NCBI RefSeq assembly: GCF_000283155.1
Contig: NW_004454229.1
Coordinates: forward strand, 6,075,439 to 6,139,438
Direction of reading: 5' to 3'
Origin: Ceratotherium simum simum
Taxonomy: Eukaryota; Chordata; Mammalia; Perissodactyla; Rhinocerotidae
DNA: 64,000 nucleotides
The position numbers and the translations under genes were made by a program. The notes under the pieces are model-generated. The model ran no database searches and was not told the origin of the DNA. It saw only the letters and a program-made list of their open reading frames with translations. Below, piece after piece: positions 12,556 through 23,694 of the stretch (positions are counted from its first letter, which is position 1; every line of letters starts with the position of its first letter).

Positions 12556-12974
12556 TCCGCGAGGGTTTTAAGAAACCAGAGTGAGACGCTCAGGGTGGCT
12601 ACTGGTCTTGCTCTGACCTCGGTCTCATCTCTCTGGGCACACCATCGTGAGGCTGCTCTGGCCCCGCCTTTGTCTCCCCAGCTGTGGACCCCAACTTCTG
12701 ACCCCTCAGTCTGACTCCCTGGCCTGACCCCCTCCCCAGGCCCCACCAGCTCCTGGTTCCCCACACACTCTCAATTTCACCATCTCTCACGACTGGTTTC
12801 TAACCAAAGCCCTCTGAAAACTCACTCCCACCCCCTAGGCCAGGGTCCTTCCACCTCTGCCCAGGCCAGGCCCACCCCTCCCACTTGCTCCACTGGGAGA
12901 CCCTCGTGCCCTCTCACCCCTGCTGCCTGTTGCATCATCCCCTCTACCCACCGTGGGAGGGGAGGTGGACCTAA

Positions 12975-13115
12975 ATCAGTGTTGCGCAGTCTGGTCTTCG
13001 CTTCTGTCCAGAGAATCTTGCTTAAAATGCAGATTTCTGCATCCACCCTGGACTTCTTGAGTCAGAGTCACTGGGGATGAAGCCTGGGAAGACCTGGGCC
13101 CAGGGTCCCACACGC
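12975..13115 (+). mobile_element. MER5-like hAT-Charlie DNA transposon relic
   Basis: 'ccagagaatcttgcttaaaa', 'tgcagatttctgcatccacc', 'ttgagtcagagtcactgggg' resemble the MER5A middle ('cttgttaaaa...cagatt...tgattcagtaggtctgggg'). Diverged and without clear ends. Confidence 0.5.
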
Positions 13116-13149
13116 ACACACACTCGGAGGAGCTGAGCGCCCTGCTCGC

Positions 13150-13290
13150 CCACGCTCTCATCTCCTGCGCTTCCCTCCTTCCCCAGCTCCTTCTCGCCCC
13201 ACCTCTCCCCCTCCCCACACCTCCCTGCCTCACCTCCCCCCATCCCCCACTGCCCCCCCTCACCTCCCGGCCTCCCCTCCAGCTTTTCCA
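13150..13290. repeat. Pyrimidine-rich low-complexity tract
   Basis: Over 90% C/T for much of its length ('cccacctctccccctcccca', 'cccccatcccccactgcccc'). A potential mirror/H-DNA-forming tract with no gene signature. Confidence 0.7.
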
Positions 13291-13854
13291 CTGGTCACTC
13301 CCTGCAGCCCCTCAGCCAGTATCAAACCACACACTGGCCAAGCTCCGGATTTGCTAAAACAGGGTCCTTCACTTCTGCATAGCTCTACCTTGTTGAACTT
13401 CCAGCTTCTCTAAATGGCCTCTACGCTCCTTTCGTGGTCAGTCCCAACCTCCCTCTCCCCTACTCCAACCCAGAGTCCCATCCACCAGGTTCTGCCTTCA
13501 CACCAGCCCCACCCGGAGGTCTGCATCCCTGAAGGCAAAGAGGCGATTTACATGATGATTACCCTGAAGTCCCACGTGTACGGGGTGATGGGGGGGGGAT
13601 TTCCACACCCACAGCCTGACCCGGGGACAGTCTGCAGCCCACCCTACAGCTCTTCCTACCTCTGTTACATACCTCACCCCCTCCAACTGCCTCCATTTTT
13701 CTTAACACAAGTTTTCTTTTCCTTCTCATTCAACCTCTCTTTTCCACCCAATGAAAGAGGAAAAGACTTGAAAAGTCATTTAAAAAAAAAAACCTAACAA
13801 TAAATCCCTTTTTGAGCTAACCACACCTCATAATGAGGCTTAAACCCACTGCCA

Positions 13855-13950
13855 GATTAACCCTCCTGGAGTCCAGCTCTATGTCAGACCCTTGCTCAAA
13901 AGCCCTCCATGGCTCCCCATGGTCTGAAGGATAAAAGTACTCAGCACAAC
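13855..13950 (+). repeat. L2 fragment
   Basis: 'cagacccttgctcaaaagcc', 'ctccatggctccccatggtc', 'tgaaggataaaa' is a characteristic sense L2 segment. Confidence 0.65.
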
Positions 13951-14064
13951 CATAGAACAGCGAGTGGTATGCAATGTACTCGGGATGGGTGAGAGAAGAA
14001 TGTAGTAATAACGCAAAGAATGAGACAATAACAATAAAAATATCATCGAGCAATTATTATATAA

Positions 14065-14240
14065 TATCATTGAGCACTTCCTATGTGCTGTACACACACA
14101 CCCCGAACGTGACTTACATCACCTCCCGGGGTTGTGTTAACCATCACCTCCCGGGGTTGTGTTAACCCACACAACAACCCTGCTGGGTGGGTGCCATTTC
14201 TGTCCTTGCTTTAGAGTCAGGGGCTGTGGTGAGGAATAGG
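14065..14240 (-). repeat. MIR SINE carrying a 25-bp tandem duplication
   Basis: 'tcattgagcacttcctatgt', 'gctgtacac' and 'cacaacaaccctgctgggtg' mark antisense MIR. Inside it, 14117-14141 and 14142-14166 are exact 25-bp copies beginning catcacctcccggggttgtg. MIR does not normally contain this duplication. Confidence 0.8.
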
Positions 14241-14639
14241 GCCAAGAGGGGAAGTTAGAGAAATCCAGGCCACCCCAGTTTCGGCCTTCTTCCTCCCCTC
14301 TGGGCAGGAAGCGCACACTGGCTCGGGGCCCCCGGCAGGCCTGGTTCTCTGGACGGGCACTGACACCCCGAGAAGACCTCGCAGCTCTTCCTGGACCTGC
14401 CGGCTGCTCGCCTGCTCCGTAGCTGGAGATGGCCAGTCTTTGCTGGCTGGACTGGCCTATCCTCCCCCAAAAACAGCTCGAGAGCCAGGCTCTGTCTTCC
14501 GCATCCACCGCCCCTCTTTCTGAGAGAAGACGGGTGCACAGCACATTACAGTGTGCAGAAGGCTTCACGTGGACCTCACATCAACCCGGGGAGAGAAGCA
14601 GGGCAGGGTACAACTCCATTTCACGGAGAAGGAAGTGAC

Positions 14640-14860
14640 TGTGGTACTCCTATGCTCCAGGCACTGTTCACTATTTAATCCTCTCCACAACCCCCTCTGG
14701 GACCACTCTTATCCCCCTTCACAGATGAGGAAACTGAGGCACAGGGAAGGGAAGTGACTTCCATGGCCCCACGTCTAGTCAGTGGCTTACTGACCAGGCA
14801 GGACTTGAACCAGGTCTCCCGGGGGCGGTCAGTCCCTGGAGGCTACCACCATGGCCAACT
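14640..14860 (-). repeat. MIR SINE
   Basis: 'tgctccaggcactgttcact', 'atttaatcctctccacaacc', 'cacagatgaggaaactgagg', 'cacagggaagggaagtgact', 'caggacttgaaccaggtctc'. Near full length. Confidence 0.85.
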
Positions 14861-15229
14861 TCACCTCAAAGGCCAGAGTAGTCTGACCCATCTCCCTGCG
14901 GCTGTTGACCATTCAGACCTTCTAGACACCCAGGCGCACGCGGCAGGCGCCTGGCCAACTGCTTAGGTTGGTTTTCAGCAGCCCCCAGGGCCAGAGGCCA
15001 GAACCACCCCCACCCCATCTGGGTCCCACAGCACCTCAGCCAGAGCCGCCCCCCTAACCCAGCCTCTCACCCTCGCCCACTGATCCAAATTTCCATTCCC
15101 TCAGCAGCATGAGCTCAGTGGGGAGGAAGGCAGTCTGATTACAAGCAGTCTTGGCCTCGGGGTCGCCAAGGGCGTGGGCGCCATAAGCAGGCGCCATCCT
15201 CGCATCGCACAGGCTGTGGGGGGACAGCA

Positions 15230-15385
15230 CAGTGAGGCTTGGACCTGAGGCCAGGCTCTGCCACCATCACGGCGGGTGGCTTCCTGAGCCTCGGTTCCCA
15301 AACCTTATCACCGTGGCCTTACCTGACTCTCCAACGGTCGTGCAGCTCGAAGTGACAACGGATGTGAACATGCTCTGGAAAGTAG
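15230..15385 (+). repeat. MIR fragment, weak
   Basis: 'aggccaggctctgccaccat' then 'ttcctgagcctcggttccca' in MIR order. Confidence 0.45.
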
Positions 15386-15424
15386 ACAATACGGTCCAAA
15401 CAGGAGGGGGTGATCATTACTAAT

Positions 15425-15870
15425 CAAACTGGACGAGCTTTCCCTGAGCACGCCAGGCCTGATGGGGGCACGGGGCACAGAGAGAGGAGTAAACACAGTC
15501 CCGGCGCCCACGATCTACTGCCTGGTGGGGAGACGGACAGTGAACAGGCGGTCACCATGCAGGTGGTCAATGCCGTGCAGAAGGATGCTCTGGGGACTGT
15601 GGGGGCCCCAAGAAGGGGCTCTAACCCAGCTCGGGAGTCAGGGCAGGTCTCCTAGGGTGGCCTTGAAATGAGTCTTAAAAGGCCAGCGGGAGTTAGCCAA
15701 ACAAAGAAGGGCGAGAGGGCACCCTAGGCAGAGAAAAGAGGGTGGGGAGAAGCACGGAGACCGAGGGGGTGTGGTGCTCTCAGGGTAAGTGGAGTTGGGG
15801 CGCTGGGGGGGGGTGAGGAGGAGAGACGACAGAGCAAAGCACCGGGCACACAGTAGGTATGCAGACACCT
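15425..15870 (-). repeat. L2 LINE 3' region
   Basis: 'tttccctgagcacgccaggc', 'ctgcctggtggggagacgga', 'cagtgaacaggcggtcacca', 'ggtggccttgaaatgagtct', 'agggcaccctaggcagagaa' in antisense L2 order. Ends with 'gcacacagtaggtatgcag', perhaps from a sense L2/MIR end. Confidence 0.7.
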
Positions 15871-16109
15871 GTCCCCACACACCCCCATGGACTCAGGTCC
15901 AAGCTTAGGACTCCACACCCTTTCTGCAAGCCCGCTGACCCTGGCCTGGACCCGTCCTGCCTTCTCTTCTTGGTGGGCTGGGACCCCGTGTTCCAGGGGA
16001 GCCCCGCTGACCTGATCTTCTGGGCTCCAAACTGGGATCAGCCACTAACTAGGATCACGCTGAGGGGAGAATGGTGAGGCAGGAGTGCCACCCAGGGAGA
16101 AAGCCCAGG

Positions 16110-16290
16110 CTGGACAGACACTTCGGGGCCCCGGCTCTGTCTCTTCCCGGCTGTGTGACCTTGGGCAAGTCGCTCCAGGGCTCAGAGCCTGGACTTGCGG
16201 TAAAAGGAGACACTGTAGTCTCCAAGTTCGCACAAGGCTCCCACAGAGTCCTGCACATACTACTAAGCGTTCAACAGTTGGGGCTAAGTT
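16110..16290 (+). repeat. MIR SINE
   Basis: 'tcttcccggctgtgtgacct', 'tgggcaagtcgctccagggc', 'tcagagcc', 'ggtaaaaggaga'. Confidence 0.65.
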
Positions 16291-16629
16291 CTCATCATCA
16301 GAGTAAACTGAGGCGGTCTTGAGAAACCCAGGCCATAGGGTCGGTCACTCGATAAGCGTGAAACGCTGTGCAGGCAACAGCTCCCATGCAGAGGGCAGCC
16401 ACTCACGGGGCAGGGAGGGGGAGAGGGCCGCCTCCGGCAAGGCATTCTGAAAACAATGCCGGCTCACTCCCTCCCCTGACACAGGGCCCAGGGCCAGGCG
16501 GCAAGTGGTCCCTAATACCTAATACGTCGGGGAAGGTAAGTCAATGAAAACGTGACAATCCACCGGAGGCCCACATCTGATTAAAAAGCCTCTGTGCCGT
16601 CTGCAGCGGCAGGGTCTGCTGCTCTCAGT

Positions 16630-16740
16630 GGAACACAGCCGGATCCCCAGTTAGGTGACCTCCCACCTGTAAAATGGAGTGATAAGCCTCCAAGGTCGCA
16701 GTGCAAGCGCACTGAGAAGATGTGTGGGAAACACGAGCTG
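16630..16740 (+). repeat. MIR fragment
   Basis: 'gttaggtgacctcccacctg', 'taaaatggagtgataag' followed by a degraded 3' part. Confidence 0.45.
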
Positions 16741-16974
16741 TGGCTGAAGAGTGAGGGAGTGGGTGAGGGAGGCAGCAGAGGTCAAGGAGGGCCACTGTAG
16801 GGCTGGGTGAGCTGAGACCTTCCAGCCAGGAGAAGGTGGCTGACAGGGCGCTGTGACAGCGAACGAAGGAGGCTTCCCCCAGCGAGCTCCTTCCTCTTGG
16901 TCCCAGAGAGCTCCCCCAGCACCCTGCACAGGGGCCTTCCGCAGTCCCCCAGGCAGGACGAGGTCATGCCCTGG

Positions 16975-17115
16975 CAGCTCCACACCCTCGTGGTCCACTT
17001 GTCTGTCTTCATCCATCCAGTGGGGAGCTCCCCGACGGCAGGGGCCCATCTGAGACACAGCTCTCTCCGGTGCCAACATGTGGCAGGCACGGAGCCGGCA
17101 TCAAGGAGTGAACTG
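16975..17115 (+). repeat. L2 3' end
   Basis: 'gtggggagctccccgacggc', 'aggggcccatctgagacaca', 'atgtggcaggcacggagcc', 'caaggagtgaactg' follow the sense L2 3' end. Confidence 0.5.
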
Positions 17116-17289
17116 CCCAGCACAGTGTGAGGGTCAGGCTGAGCTGGGGCCTGTCCCCTCTGCCCAGTGCACAGGGAGTGGGGTGGGGCTGGCCCTCTGA
17201 GCAGGGCTCCAGGAGACAAGAGCTTAGAGCCCAGAGCCAGAAAAAAGGAGGGCAAACGGCCTGGAGAAGTGTATGGTACTGGGACCCAT

Positions 17290-17420
17290 TAACAGGCATT
17301 TATCGAGCACCTTCTGAATACCAGGGTATTCAGTTTATATACAGTGTCTCATTTAGCCCTAGAAATGAAAACTCCCCATCTGTAAGACAGGAGATTACGC
17401 AGTGCAGCCAAGTTCACCTA
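17290..17420 (-). repeat. MIR SINE
   Basis: 'ggcatttatcgagcaccttc', 'tgaataccaggg', 'tctcatttagccctagaaat', 'ccatctgtaagacagga'. Confidence 0.6.
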
Positions 17421-17674
17421 TCGTAGAAGAGACTCAGGCCTGACCCAGACACTGGGGTCCTTTGCTGGGCCCTCCATGGCCTCTGTCCCTGATCCCAGGG
17501 GACAGAATGGGGGCTGAGAGCGCCATCAGTAGGCTGCACTCCAACCACAGAGATGCCGGAAATGCCAGGCTCCCCAGGGCCGCCCAGATGCCAGCAGTGA
17601 CCCCGCTTTACAAGGTGGGCCCATTCCCGAGCTGGGGGGCTCCAAGGGGCTAACACTGTGCTCTGCAGAGGGTT

Positions 17675-17940
17675 GAGTTTAATAAAACCAGAAGCAGCTA
17701 ATGGCTAACAATAAAAAATAATATTTTTCCTTCGAGCAATTAAATTGTAATATAGAGCTCACTAATTCCTTCCTGTTCTCTCCCGTGGGATCTCACATCA
17801 AGCACAAGGAGAAATAAATTACGTGTCACTATTCCCCACTTGAAACCCAAGTTTTAAAGAATCTATGGGAGAAAAAAAATGCCTCTTTCATTAAGGCAGA
17901 AATCTGAGGATTTTTATAATGGTTTCCTAAGTTACCTTGC
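17675..17940. promoter_or_regulatory. Unique AT-rich block, candidate conserved non-coding element
   Basis: Abrupt change to AT-rich, repeat-free sequence ('ggctaacaataaaaaataat', 'cgagcaattaaattgtaata', 'tcattaaggcagaaatctga'). It is flanked by old L2/MIR on both sides. Contains several TAAT/ATTA cores. Enhancer function is inference. Confidence 0.4.
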
Positions 17941-18014
17941 TGCAAACGCAGGATCCTCTACATAAATCCGCTTCTTGCCCCTCCTCCAAAGAACCACAGG
18001 GTGTAAAAATCAAG

Positions 18015-18365
18015 GGCACCAAAACACAGCTGAAGGCTCTCCAGGGCTCCCTGTGTCTGCAGGAAACAAGTAAACCCCCTCCTCCCTCTGTCCACCCCTG
18101 GCCTGGCACTCAGGCCCTCCCACCTGGATTCTCTCTGCTCCCTGCACACACCCTTCCCTCTCACCCTCCCGCCCAGAGCAGAACTCACTGCTGCTCCTCG
18201 CACTCGCCCTCTGCTCTCCCACCTCTGTGCCTGGCCCACGCTGACGGCGCTGCCTGGAATTCCCGTCCCACCAGTGCCCCAGGCCCCCCTCCTCCTCCAG
18301 CCCTGCCCGACTACCCCCGCTGGGCCAGGTCATCCACTCGTCGAACTCCCACAGCACTGCCTGTC
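18015..18365 (+). repeat. L2 LINE fragment
   Basis: 'ccacccctggcctggcactc', 'ccctctgctctcccacctct', 'gctgcctggaattcccgtcc' are sense L2 signatures. Confidence 0.55.
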
Positions 18366-18709
18366 TCCGGATGACCTTCCCCTTTCCAGCCGGGGAGAGC
18401 CACCCTAGAGGAGGACAAAACACCTTCGGCAGGGTATCACCACGGGACTCTTCTTCATCCACCCCTCCACTGTGCCCAGGATGGTCCCCAGATTTGACAG
18501 GAGGTGTATCCAGATTTGCTGGGAAAACTAATAAATGAAGTCAATAACTACAGAGGCCAACCTGCCTCAAGACCAGGGAAGGGAGCTGGGAGGAGGCAGG
18601 ACAAGGACCCTCTGGAAACTAACCAGGTAGTGGGGAGGACAGTACACAGGGGCATACAACCCCGAGAATGATGCTCTGACAGGATCTCTACGGAAAGTGG
18701 GGGGAGAGA

Positions 18710-19010
18710 CAACGCCTGAAATCCTTCAATGGATCCCCTGCCTACTGGGCAGAGTTTGGACTTCCTTAGCTTGGCGTTCAAGGCCCTTTGTGAGCAGGTT
18801 ACCAGCCTCATCAACCCAGTCTCCACTTTCACCTCCTACTCTAGTCACCTTACACGTGCAATTGCTCCCCACTACTCTGCCTAAGGAACTCCTATTCATC
18901 CTTCAAAACACAGTCCAGGGTTGCCTCCCTGATCCCTCCCTCCTCTGGGGGCCCCTGTCTGTTCTTGAGCCTCCCCTTGCCCAGGCTATGAGCATTCCTG
19001 GGATAGGCTG
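18710..19010 (+). repeat. L2 LINE fragment, about 300 bp
   Basis: 'cttcaatggatcccctgcct', 'gcgttcaaggccctttgtga', 'ctcctattcatccttcaaaa', 'cacagtccagggttgcctcc', 'ctgatccctccctcctctgg' in sense L2 order. Confidence 0.8.
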
Positions 19011-19164
19011 AGAGGATTGGATCCACTCCCCACAGAGGGCTTGGCCCCGCTGGGGGCTCAGTGAGCGTCAGTGGAGCTGAACGGAACAGGAACTCGCGGG
19101 AGGAAGGGGAAACAGCTCTGCTGGAAGGACCTGCCCACCCACCATGCCTCTTGCACAGTCCAGC

Positions 19165-19395
19165 TAAGGTTCATTTAGCACTCACTCCACGCCAGACACT
19201 GTTCTAAATGCTTTTGCATGTATCACCTCATTTCGTCCTAACAACAACCTGAGGAGGGACTACTATTATTATTTTGCAGATGAGGGAATGGAGGCACAGA
19301 GAGGTTAAGAAACTTGCTGAGGTCACAGAGCCCGTCTGAGGTGGAACCCGGCTCAAAGCCGGCAGTTCTAACCACTACAGCCAACGCCTTCCCGA
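19165..19395 (-). repeat. MIR SINE, nearly full length
   Basis: 'catttagcactcactccacg', 'ccagacactgttctaaatgc', 'attattattttgcagatgag', 'gcacagagaggttaagaaac', 'agccggcagttctaaccact'. Ends covered on both sides. Confidence 0.9.
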
Positions 19396-19749
19396 AACAC
19401 AAGGACCGATGGGGTAGGGCCAGACTAGAGTTATTCTAGCAACCAAACCCCTTACCCTTTACGTTTGAAAACGCCCCATCTCCACATCCGTTTTCTGACG
19501 TCTGCCCTCCTCTGCCCCAGAGAGGCCTTCTGTGCTGCCCGGGCTGACATTCCGAGGACTCGCCACCCCACCCACCCCACTGCCCCAGACCAGACAGCAA
19601 ACAAACAGGACGCGATTAAAGAACCAACCAGAAAATCCCATAAACTCTCCCGGGAACATGCCCCTCCCTCTGCTCCGGTAAGGGATGTCTGGGCTGGGGG
19701 ACGACCTCAGCCCGCAGCTCTGAAGACAAATGCAGTGGGCCACGGCCCC

Positions 19750-19960
19750 GTGACATGCTCCAGAGGATGACGCGGAAGGAGTTCCAGACGGTGATTTTCC
19801 ATCGGAAGACCTCCGAGTCCCTGATGTCACGGAGCGGGAACAGGAGCCAACTCGGCTCGTGCTCCAAGGTCTCCTCATCTCCCCAGAGGCAGCCTCTGGC
19901 CGCAGCCTGTGAGGTTTCTCCGCAACCCAAGCTTCTCCCTCACTTAGGGTGTGACAACGC
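19750..19960. other. Unassigned GC-rich unique segment open in several frames
   Basis: No repeat was recognised. Both strands are open for about 300 bases or more (plus from 19755 to 20090, minus from 20052 to 19459). No splice-site pair, domain or recognisable peptide supports coding. It may be unique intron sequence or a GC-rich regulatory block. Confidence 0.3.
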
Positions 19961-20354
19961 AAAAGGCAAGCCCGAACCCTCAGCAGCAGGTCATGAGTGT
20001 CTGCGGGTCGCCCCCTGCTCCCGCGTCCCCGTACAGCTGCCTGCGGGCACACCCTGCTTGCCCTCCGCCAGGCTCCCCACTCAGGAGTGAGACACTTGTG
20101 AGCCCAGAACCCCAGCCCAGGGGGTCAAGCCTGGGCCCTCTGTCCAGCCGCTGTGCAGGTAGACAGAAGGCTGCTGCCCGAAGCGGAGGACTTCCTGAGA
20201 GGACCACATGGAGAGCTTCCAGCAGGACCGCGCTCTAGATCTGCCGTCACCACCGCCCTGCTCGCGCTCATCCACGTTTCTCTGAGGAGCTCTCCATCAC
20301 TTCCATCCCATAAACACCCAGCCCTTCCACAGCACGCCGTTTCCCAGTTTACGA

Positions 20355-20505
20355 GCCCCTCAACCTAGATGATCTCATCTGACCCTGGCCGCAGCCCTGC
20401 GTGGGCAGCATCGTGACCTCATTCTACAGAGGAGGAAACGGCTCAGGGAGCGGAGTGACTCGCCCAAGGTCCCACAACTACTCACGACCATCACAGTCAC
20501 AGACG
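20355..20505 (-). repeat. MIR SINE
   Basis: 'gatctcatctgaccctggcc', 'tctacagaggaggaaacggc', 'gagtgactcgcccaaggtcc'. Confidence 0.6.
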
Positions 20506-20575
20506 GAGCCTCCGAACAGTCACAGCAGGTGTGCACTGCGCTCCGTGCTCTACATCCATCACTGGTTTCACCACC

Positions 20576-20924
20576 TGGTCTGCCCAGGCTGCCAGAACAG
20601 AACACCACAGACTGCGGGGCTTAAACAACAGACACTTATTTCTCACAGTTCTGGAGGCTGGAAGTCCGAGATCAGGGTGACGCCTGGTCGGCTTCTGGTG
20701 AGAGCTCTCTTCCTGGCTTGTCCTCACATGGCAGAGAAGGAGAGAAAGAGAGCAAGAGAGAGCAACGTGTGTCTCTTCTTATACGGGCACTAATCCCACT
20801 GAGAGGGCACCATCCTCATGACCTCATCTAAACCTAATTTAGATGAGGCCCATCTCCAAAACCATGACATAGGGGTTCGGGCTTCAACATATGAATTGCA
20901 GGGAGACACAATTCAGTCCACAGC
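20576..20924 (+). mobile_element. ERVL-MaLR (MLT1-type) solitary LTR
   Basis: Non-coding long terminal repeat of an ancient mammalian retrotransposon. The order 'ctgccagaacagaacaccac', 'ggcttaaacaacagacactt', 'atttctcacagttctggagg', 'aagtccgagatcagggtgac', 'cttatacgggcactaatccc', 'cttcaacatatgaattgcag', 'acaattcagtccacagca' is typical. It begins TG and ends CA. No internal retroviral sequence is present. Exact subfamily is uncertain. Confidence 0.75.
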
Positions 20925-20949
20925 ACGCCTACCACAAGCATGTCTACTA

Positions 20950-21060
20950 AAGAAGACATGGCAGCACAGAGAGGTTGAGTGATCTGCAAAAGGTCATTCA
21001 GCTAAGAGAAGACCTGGGATTCAAATCCAGGCCTCCCTGACCACAGCCAGGACTCTGACT
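20950..21060 (-). repeat. MIR SINE
   Basis: 'gcacagagaggttgagtgat', 'ctgcaaaaggtcattcagct', 'gggattcaaatccaggcctc'. Confidence 0.7.
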
Positions 21061-21144
21061 GGGCTGCCCCTATCAGGTGACGGCAGAGCCCAGCTCACAC
21101 TCAGCCAGGGCCTCGGCCCCACCACTGTCCTACACCACCACAAA

Positions 21145-21330
21145 CATTCTGGAACACCTACTGCACTCAGACTGGAGGAACTAATGCACGATGGAGTACT
21201 CAGATGCTCCTGCTCTGGATACCCACCCTGGGCCGCTGCCTGCCCTCTTTTCCCCTCACAACAGTCCTTCGCCACATTTTCAGGTAAGGAAACTGAGACC
21301 CAGAGGCAGGGGCAGGAATGGGAGAACGCA
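21145..21330 (-). repeat. MIR fragment
   Basis: 'ctggaacacctactgcactc' and 'caggtaaggaaactgagacc' in antisense MIR order. Confidence 0.55.
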
Positions 21331-21554
21331 AGCCTCAGTGGCTCCAAAGCCCCGGGTTCCTTCCCGAGATAATCATCCACAAAGTGTTGACTTCTTGGCC
21401 TCAAAGGCTGCTGAGGAGGAAGGGGATGGAGAACCACAAGAGCGAAGGCTTGGCCACACCAGGTGTGGCCGCACCAGCTGTTACTGCCTGGAGCACAGCG
21501 TGAGAGGCACGTCCCCAGCGGAGGTGGACCAGTCAGATCGGGCAGGGCTTTTGT

Positions 21555-22315
21555 TTTTCTTATTTGTTTTTTTAAAACTGAGGTATAATTCACATACCAT
21601 AAGACTCACTCCTTTAAAGTGGACTATTGAGTGTTTTTTAGTATATTCACAGAGTTGTACACCCATCATCACTACCTAATTCCAGACAGACATTTTCATC
21701 AGCCCAAAAAGAAACCCCGCACCTATAAGCAGTCACTCCCACCTCCCCCTCCCCCAGCCCCCAGCAGCCACTGATCTGCTTTCTGTCTCGATAGATGTGC
21801 CTATTGTGGGCATTTCATGCAAACGGAATCATGTCATATGTAGCCCATTGTGTCTGGCCTCTTTCACTTAGCATAACATTTTCAAGGTTCATCCATGTTG
21901 TAGCATGAATCAGTATTTCATTCCTTGTTACGGCTGAATAATATTCCACTGTATGGATAGACTATATTTTGTTCATCAGTTCATCAGTTGATGGACATTT
22001 GGGTTGTTTCCACTTTTTGGCTATGATGAATAATACTGCTATTAACGTGTGTGTACAAGTTTCGTGTAGACGTATGTTTTCAATTCTCTTGGCTATAAAC
22101 CTAGGAGTGGATTTGCTGGGTCATATGGTAAGTCTATGTTTAGCCTTTTGAGGAACTGCCAGCCTGTTTTTCACAGCAGCTGCACCATTTCACATTCTCA
22201 CCAAAAGCATATGAGGGTTCCAGCTTCTCCACATCCTCGCCGAGACTTGTTATTGTCTATCTTTTTTATTACAGCCATCCGAGCAGGTGTGCCGTGGCCT
22301 CTCATTGTGGTTTAG
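21555..22315 (-). mobile_element. Old L1 LINE 3' portion, antisense
   Basis: The plus strand reads 'aaactgaggtataattcaca', 'tatattcacagagttgtaca', 'ggctgaataatattccactg', 'tggacatttgggttgtttcc', 'ctgggtcatatggtaagtct', 'gccatccgagcaggtgtgc'. This is the standard antisense order of an L1M 3' UTR plus ORF2 end. No intact frame; a 5'-truncated dead copy. Confidence 0.9.
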
Positions 22316-22424
22316 GTAGGGTTTGACTCCCAACTCAGGGACAGTCATCTTCTCCCTTAAAGAAGAACTCGAGAGTCAGAGCCTGCTCCTCATCTCCCTC
22401 CTCCCACACCCTCCTCTCCTGTCC

Positions 22425-22605
22425 AAACGAACACTTACTGAGAGCTCTCAGGATGCGCCAGGTACTGTTCTAAGCCCTATTATTATCCCATTTTATGGAC
22501 ACAGAAAGAAGTGATTGCCCAGCTGGTGAGTGGTGGAATCGCAGTTCAAACCCAGGAGTCCGGCTCCAGAGCCGCGGCTCTGAACCACCAGGATCTTCCG
22601 CCTCC
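22425..22605 (-). repeat. MIR SINE
   Basis: 'cgccaggtactgttctaagc', 'cctattattatcccatttta', 'caaacccaggagtccggctc', 'ctgaaccaccaggatc'. Confidence 0.8.
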
Positions 22606-22689
22606 TGAGCCAAAAATGAGAATGCTGGGCACACACTTTGTTTGAAACTAAAGGACTGCCCCCCGCTCATTATGACTGCCACCAGAAAG

Positions 22690-22775
22690 CCCAGGTCCCC
22701 CACAGTCCTCCCCGGGCCCCAGCCCCTGGCACAATGCCTGGCAAACTGTAGGCATTTAATAAATGTTTATAGGAG
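22690..22775 (+). repeat. L2 3' end
   Basis: 'ggcacaatgcctggcaaact', 'gtaggcatttaataaatgtt'. Confidence 0.65.
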
Positions 22776-22894
22776 GCAGGCTTCACGTATTTCTCCCTCC
22801 CTGCATTTATTCACGTAGGTGACTTCTACCTCAAATCCCTTTCTACTCCCGTCCATCAAGGGCAGCAGGGCGTCACAGGGTCAAGACGGGGTTG

Positions 22895-23085
22895 GGGCTG
22901 GGACTCAGGCCCTGGCTCCAAGGTCAGTGCCACTCCCCCTTGCCAGGAGGATGCCAAGGCTCCTTCCTTATCTGTAGAATGGGGATAATAACAGTACCTA
23001 CATCGTAGGGTTATGGGGAAGATGAAGCGAGTTAATGCAAAGAAAGAGCTTAGACCAGTGCCAAGCGCAGGATAACGTAGAGTAA
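22895..23085 (+). repeat. MIR SINE
   Basis: 'ttccttatctgtagaatggg', 'gataataacagtacctacat', 'cgtagggttatggggaagat', 'agcttagaccagtgccaagc'. Confidence 0.85.
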
Positions 23086-23694
23086 TCGTCCGCTCCCACG
23101 AGGGAGCCTGCCCTTGTACCTGGCCCCCGCCACAGTGTGGGGAGCCCAGATCTGTGGCCTGTGGGGTGGGGAGGGGTGGCAGGGCTGCTGGCTGGGGTAG
23201 GAACAGTGGAGAGACACTCACTGTGGGCCAGAGCCTTCCTCTCCCCGCCCTGAGTCACACTCACAGCCCAGGCCAGGGCACCGCTGCTGGCAACCTCAGG
23301 TAGCTGGGGTCAAGGGCGGGGCTTCTCTCTAAAGCAGGGGTCACTGCCACTTGGCAGTCTGCCCCGAAACTTGACGCAGCCCAATTAATGAGGAACAATT
23401 GTGTCAGCAAGGGACCATGTGCCTTGGGACTTCAGCCACAGAAGACTCTAGCCATGTTCTCCGCATGGCCATAAAACTCTGAGCTAAGAGCCAGCCCTGA
23501 CCAGTCTGCTAAAACTCTCCCACAGGCCCCGGGGTCCTGTCCTCAGAAGCCCGGCCTGCCCATGGGCTTACGGGTAAAGAAACACTGGAGACCACGACAG
23601 CTTGTCCTCTCGTGGGGTGCCCCTGCTGCCTGGAGGGCACCTCAGCTGAGCGTCGTGGCATCAAGGCTCCCGTCTGTTCACCATACCTTCTCTG

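Noticed and set aside
13150..13290. Splicing-type pyrimidine tract marking a hidden exon
   Set aside because: The tract is long and irregular, and no AG followed by a recognisable coding frame or donor was found next to it.
19459..20090. Overlapping open frames on both strands (197 and 111 codons)
   Set aside because: No domain, no paired splice sites, and both strands open at once, which is expected in GC-rich sequence.
20576..20924. Possible intact endogenous retrovirus
   Set aside because: Only a single LTR is present, with no internal region or second LTR within the expected distance.
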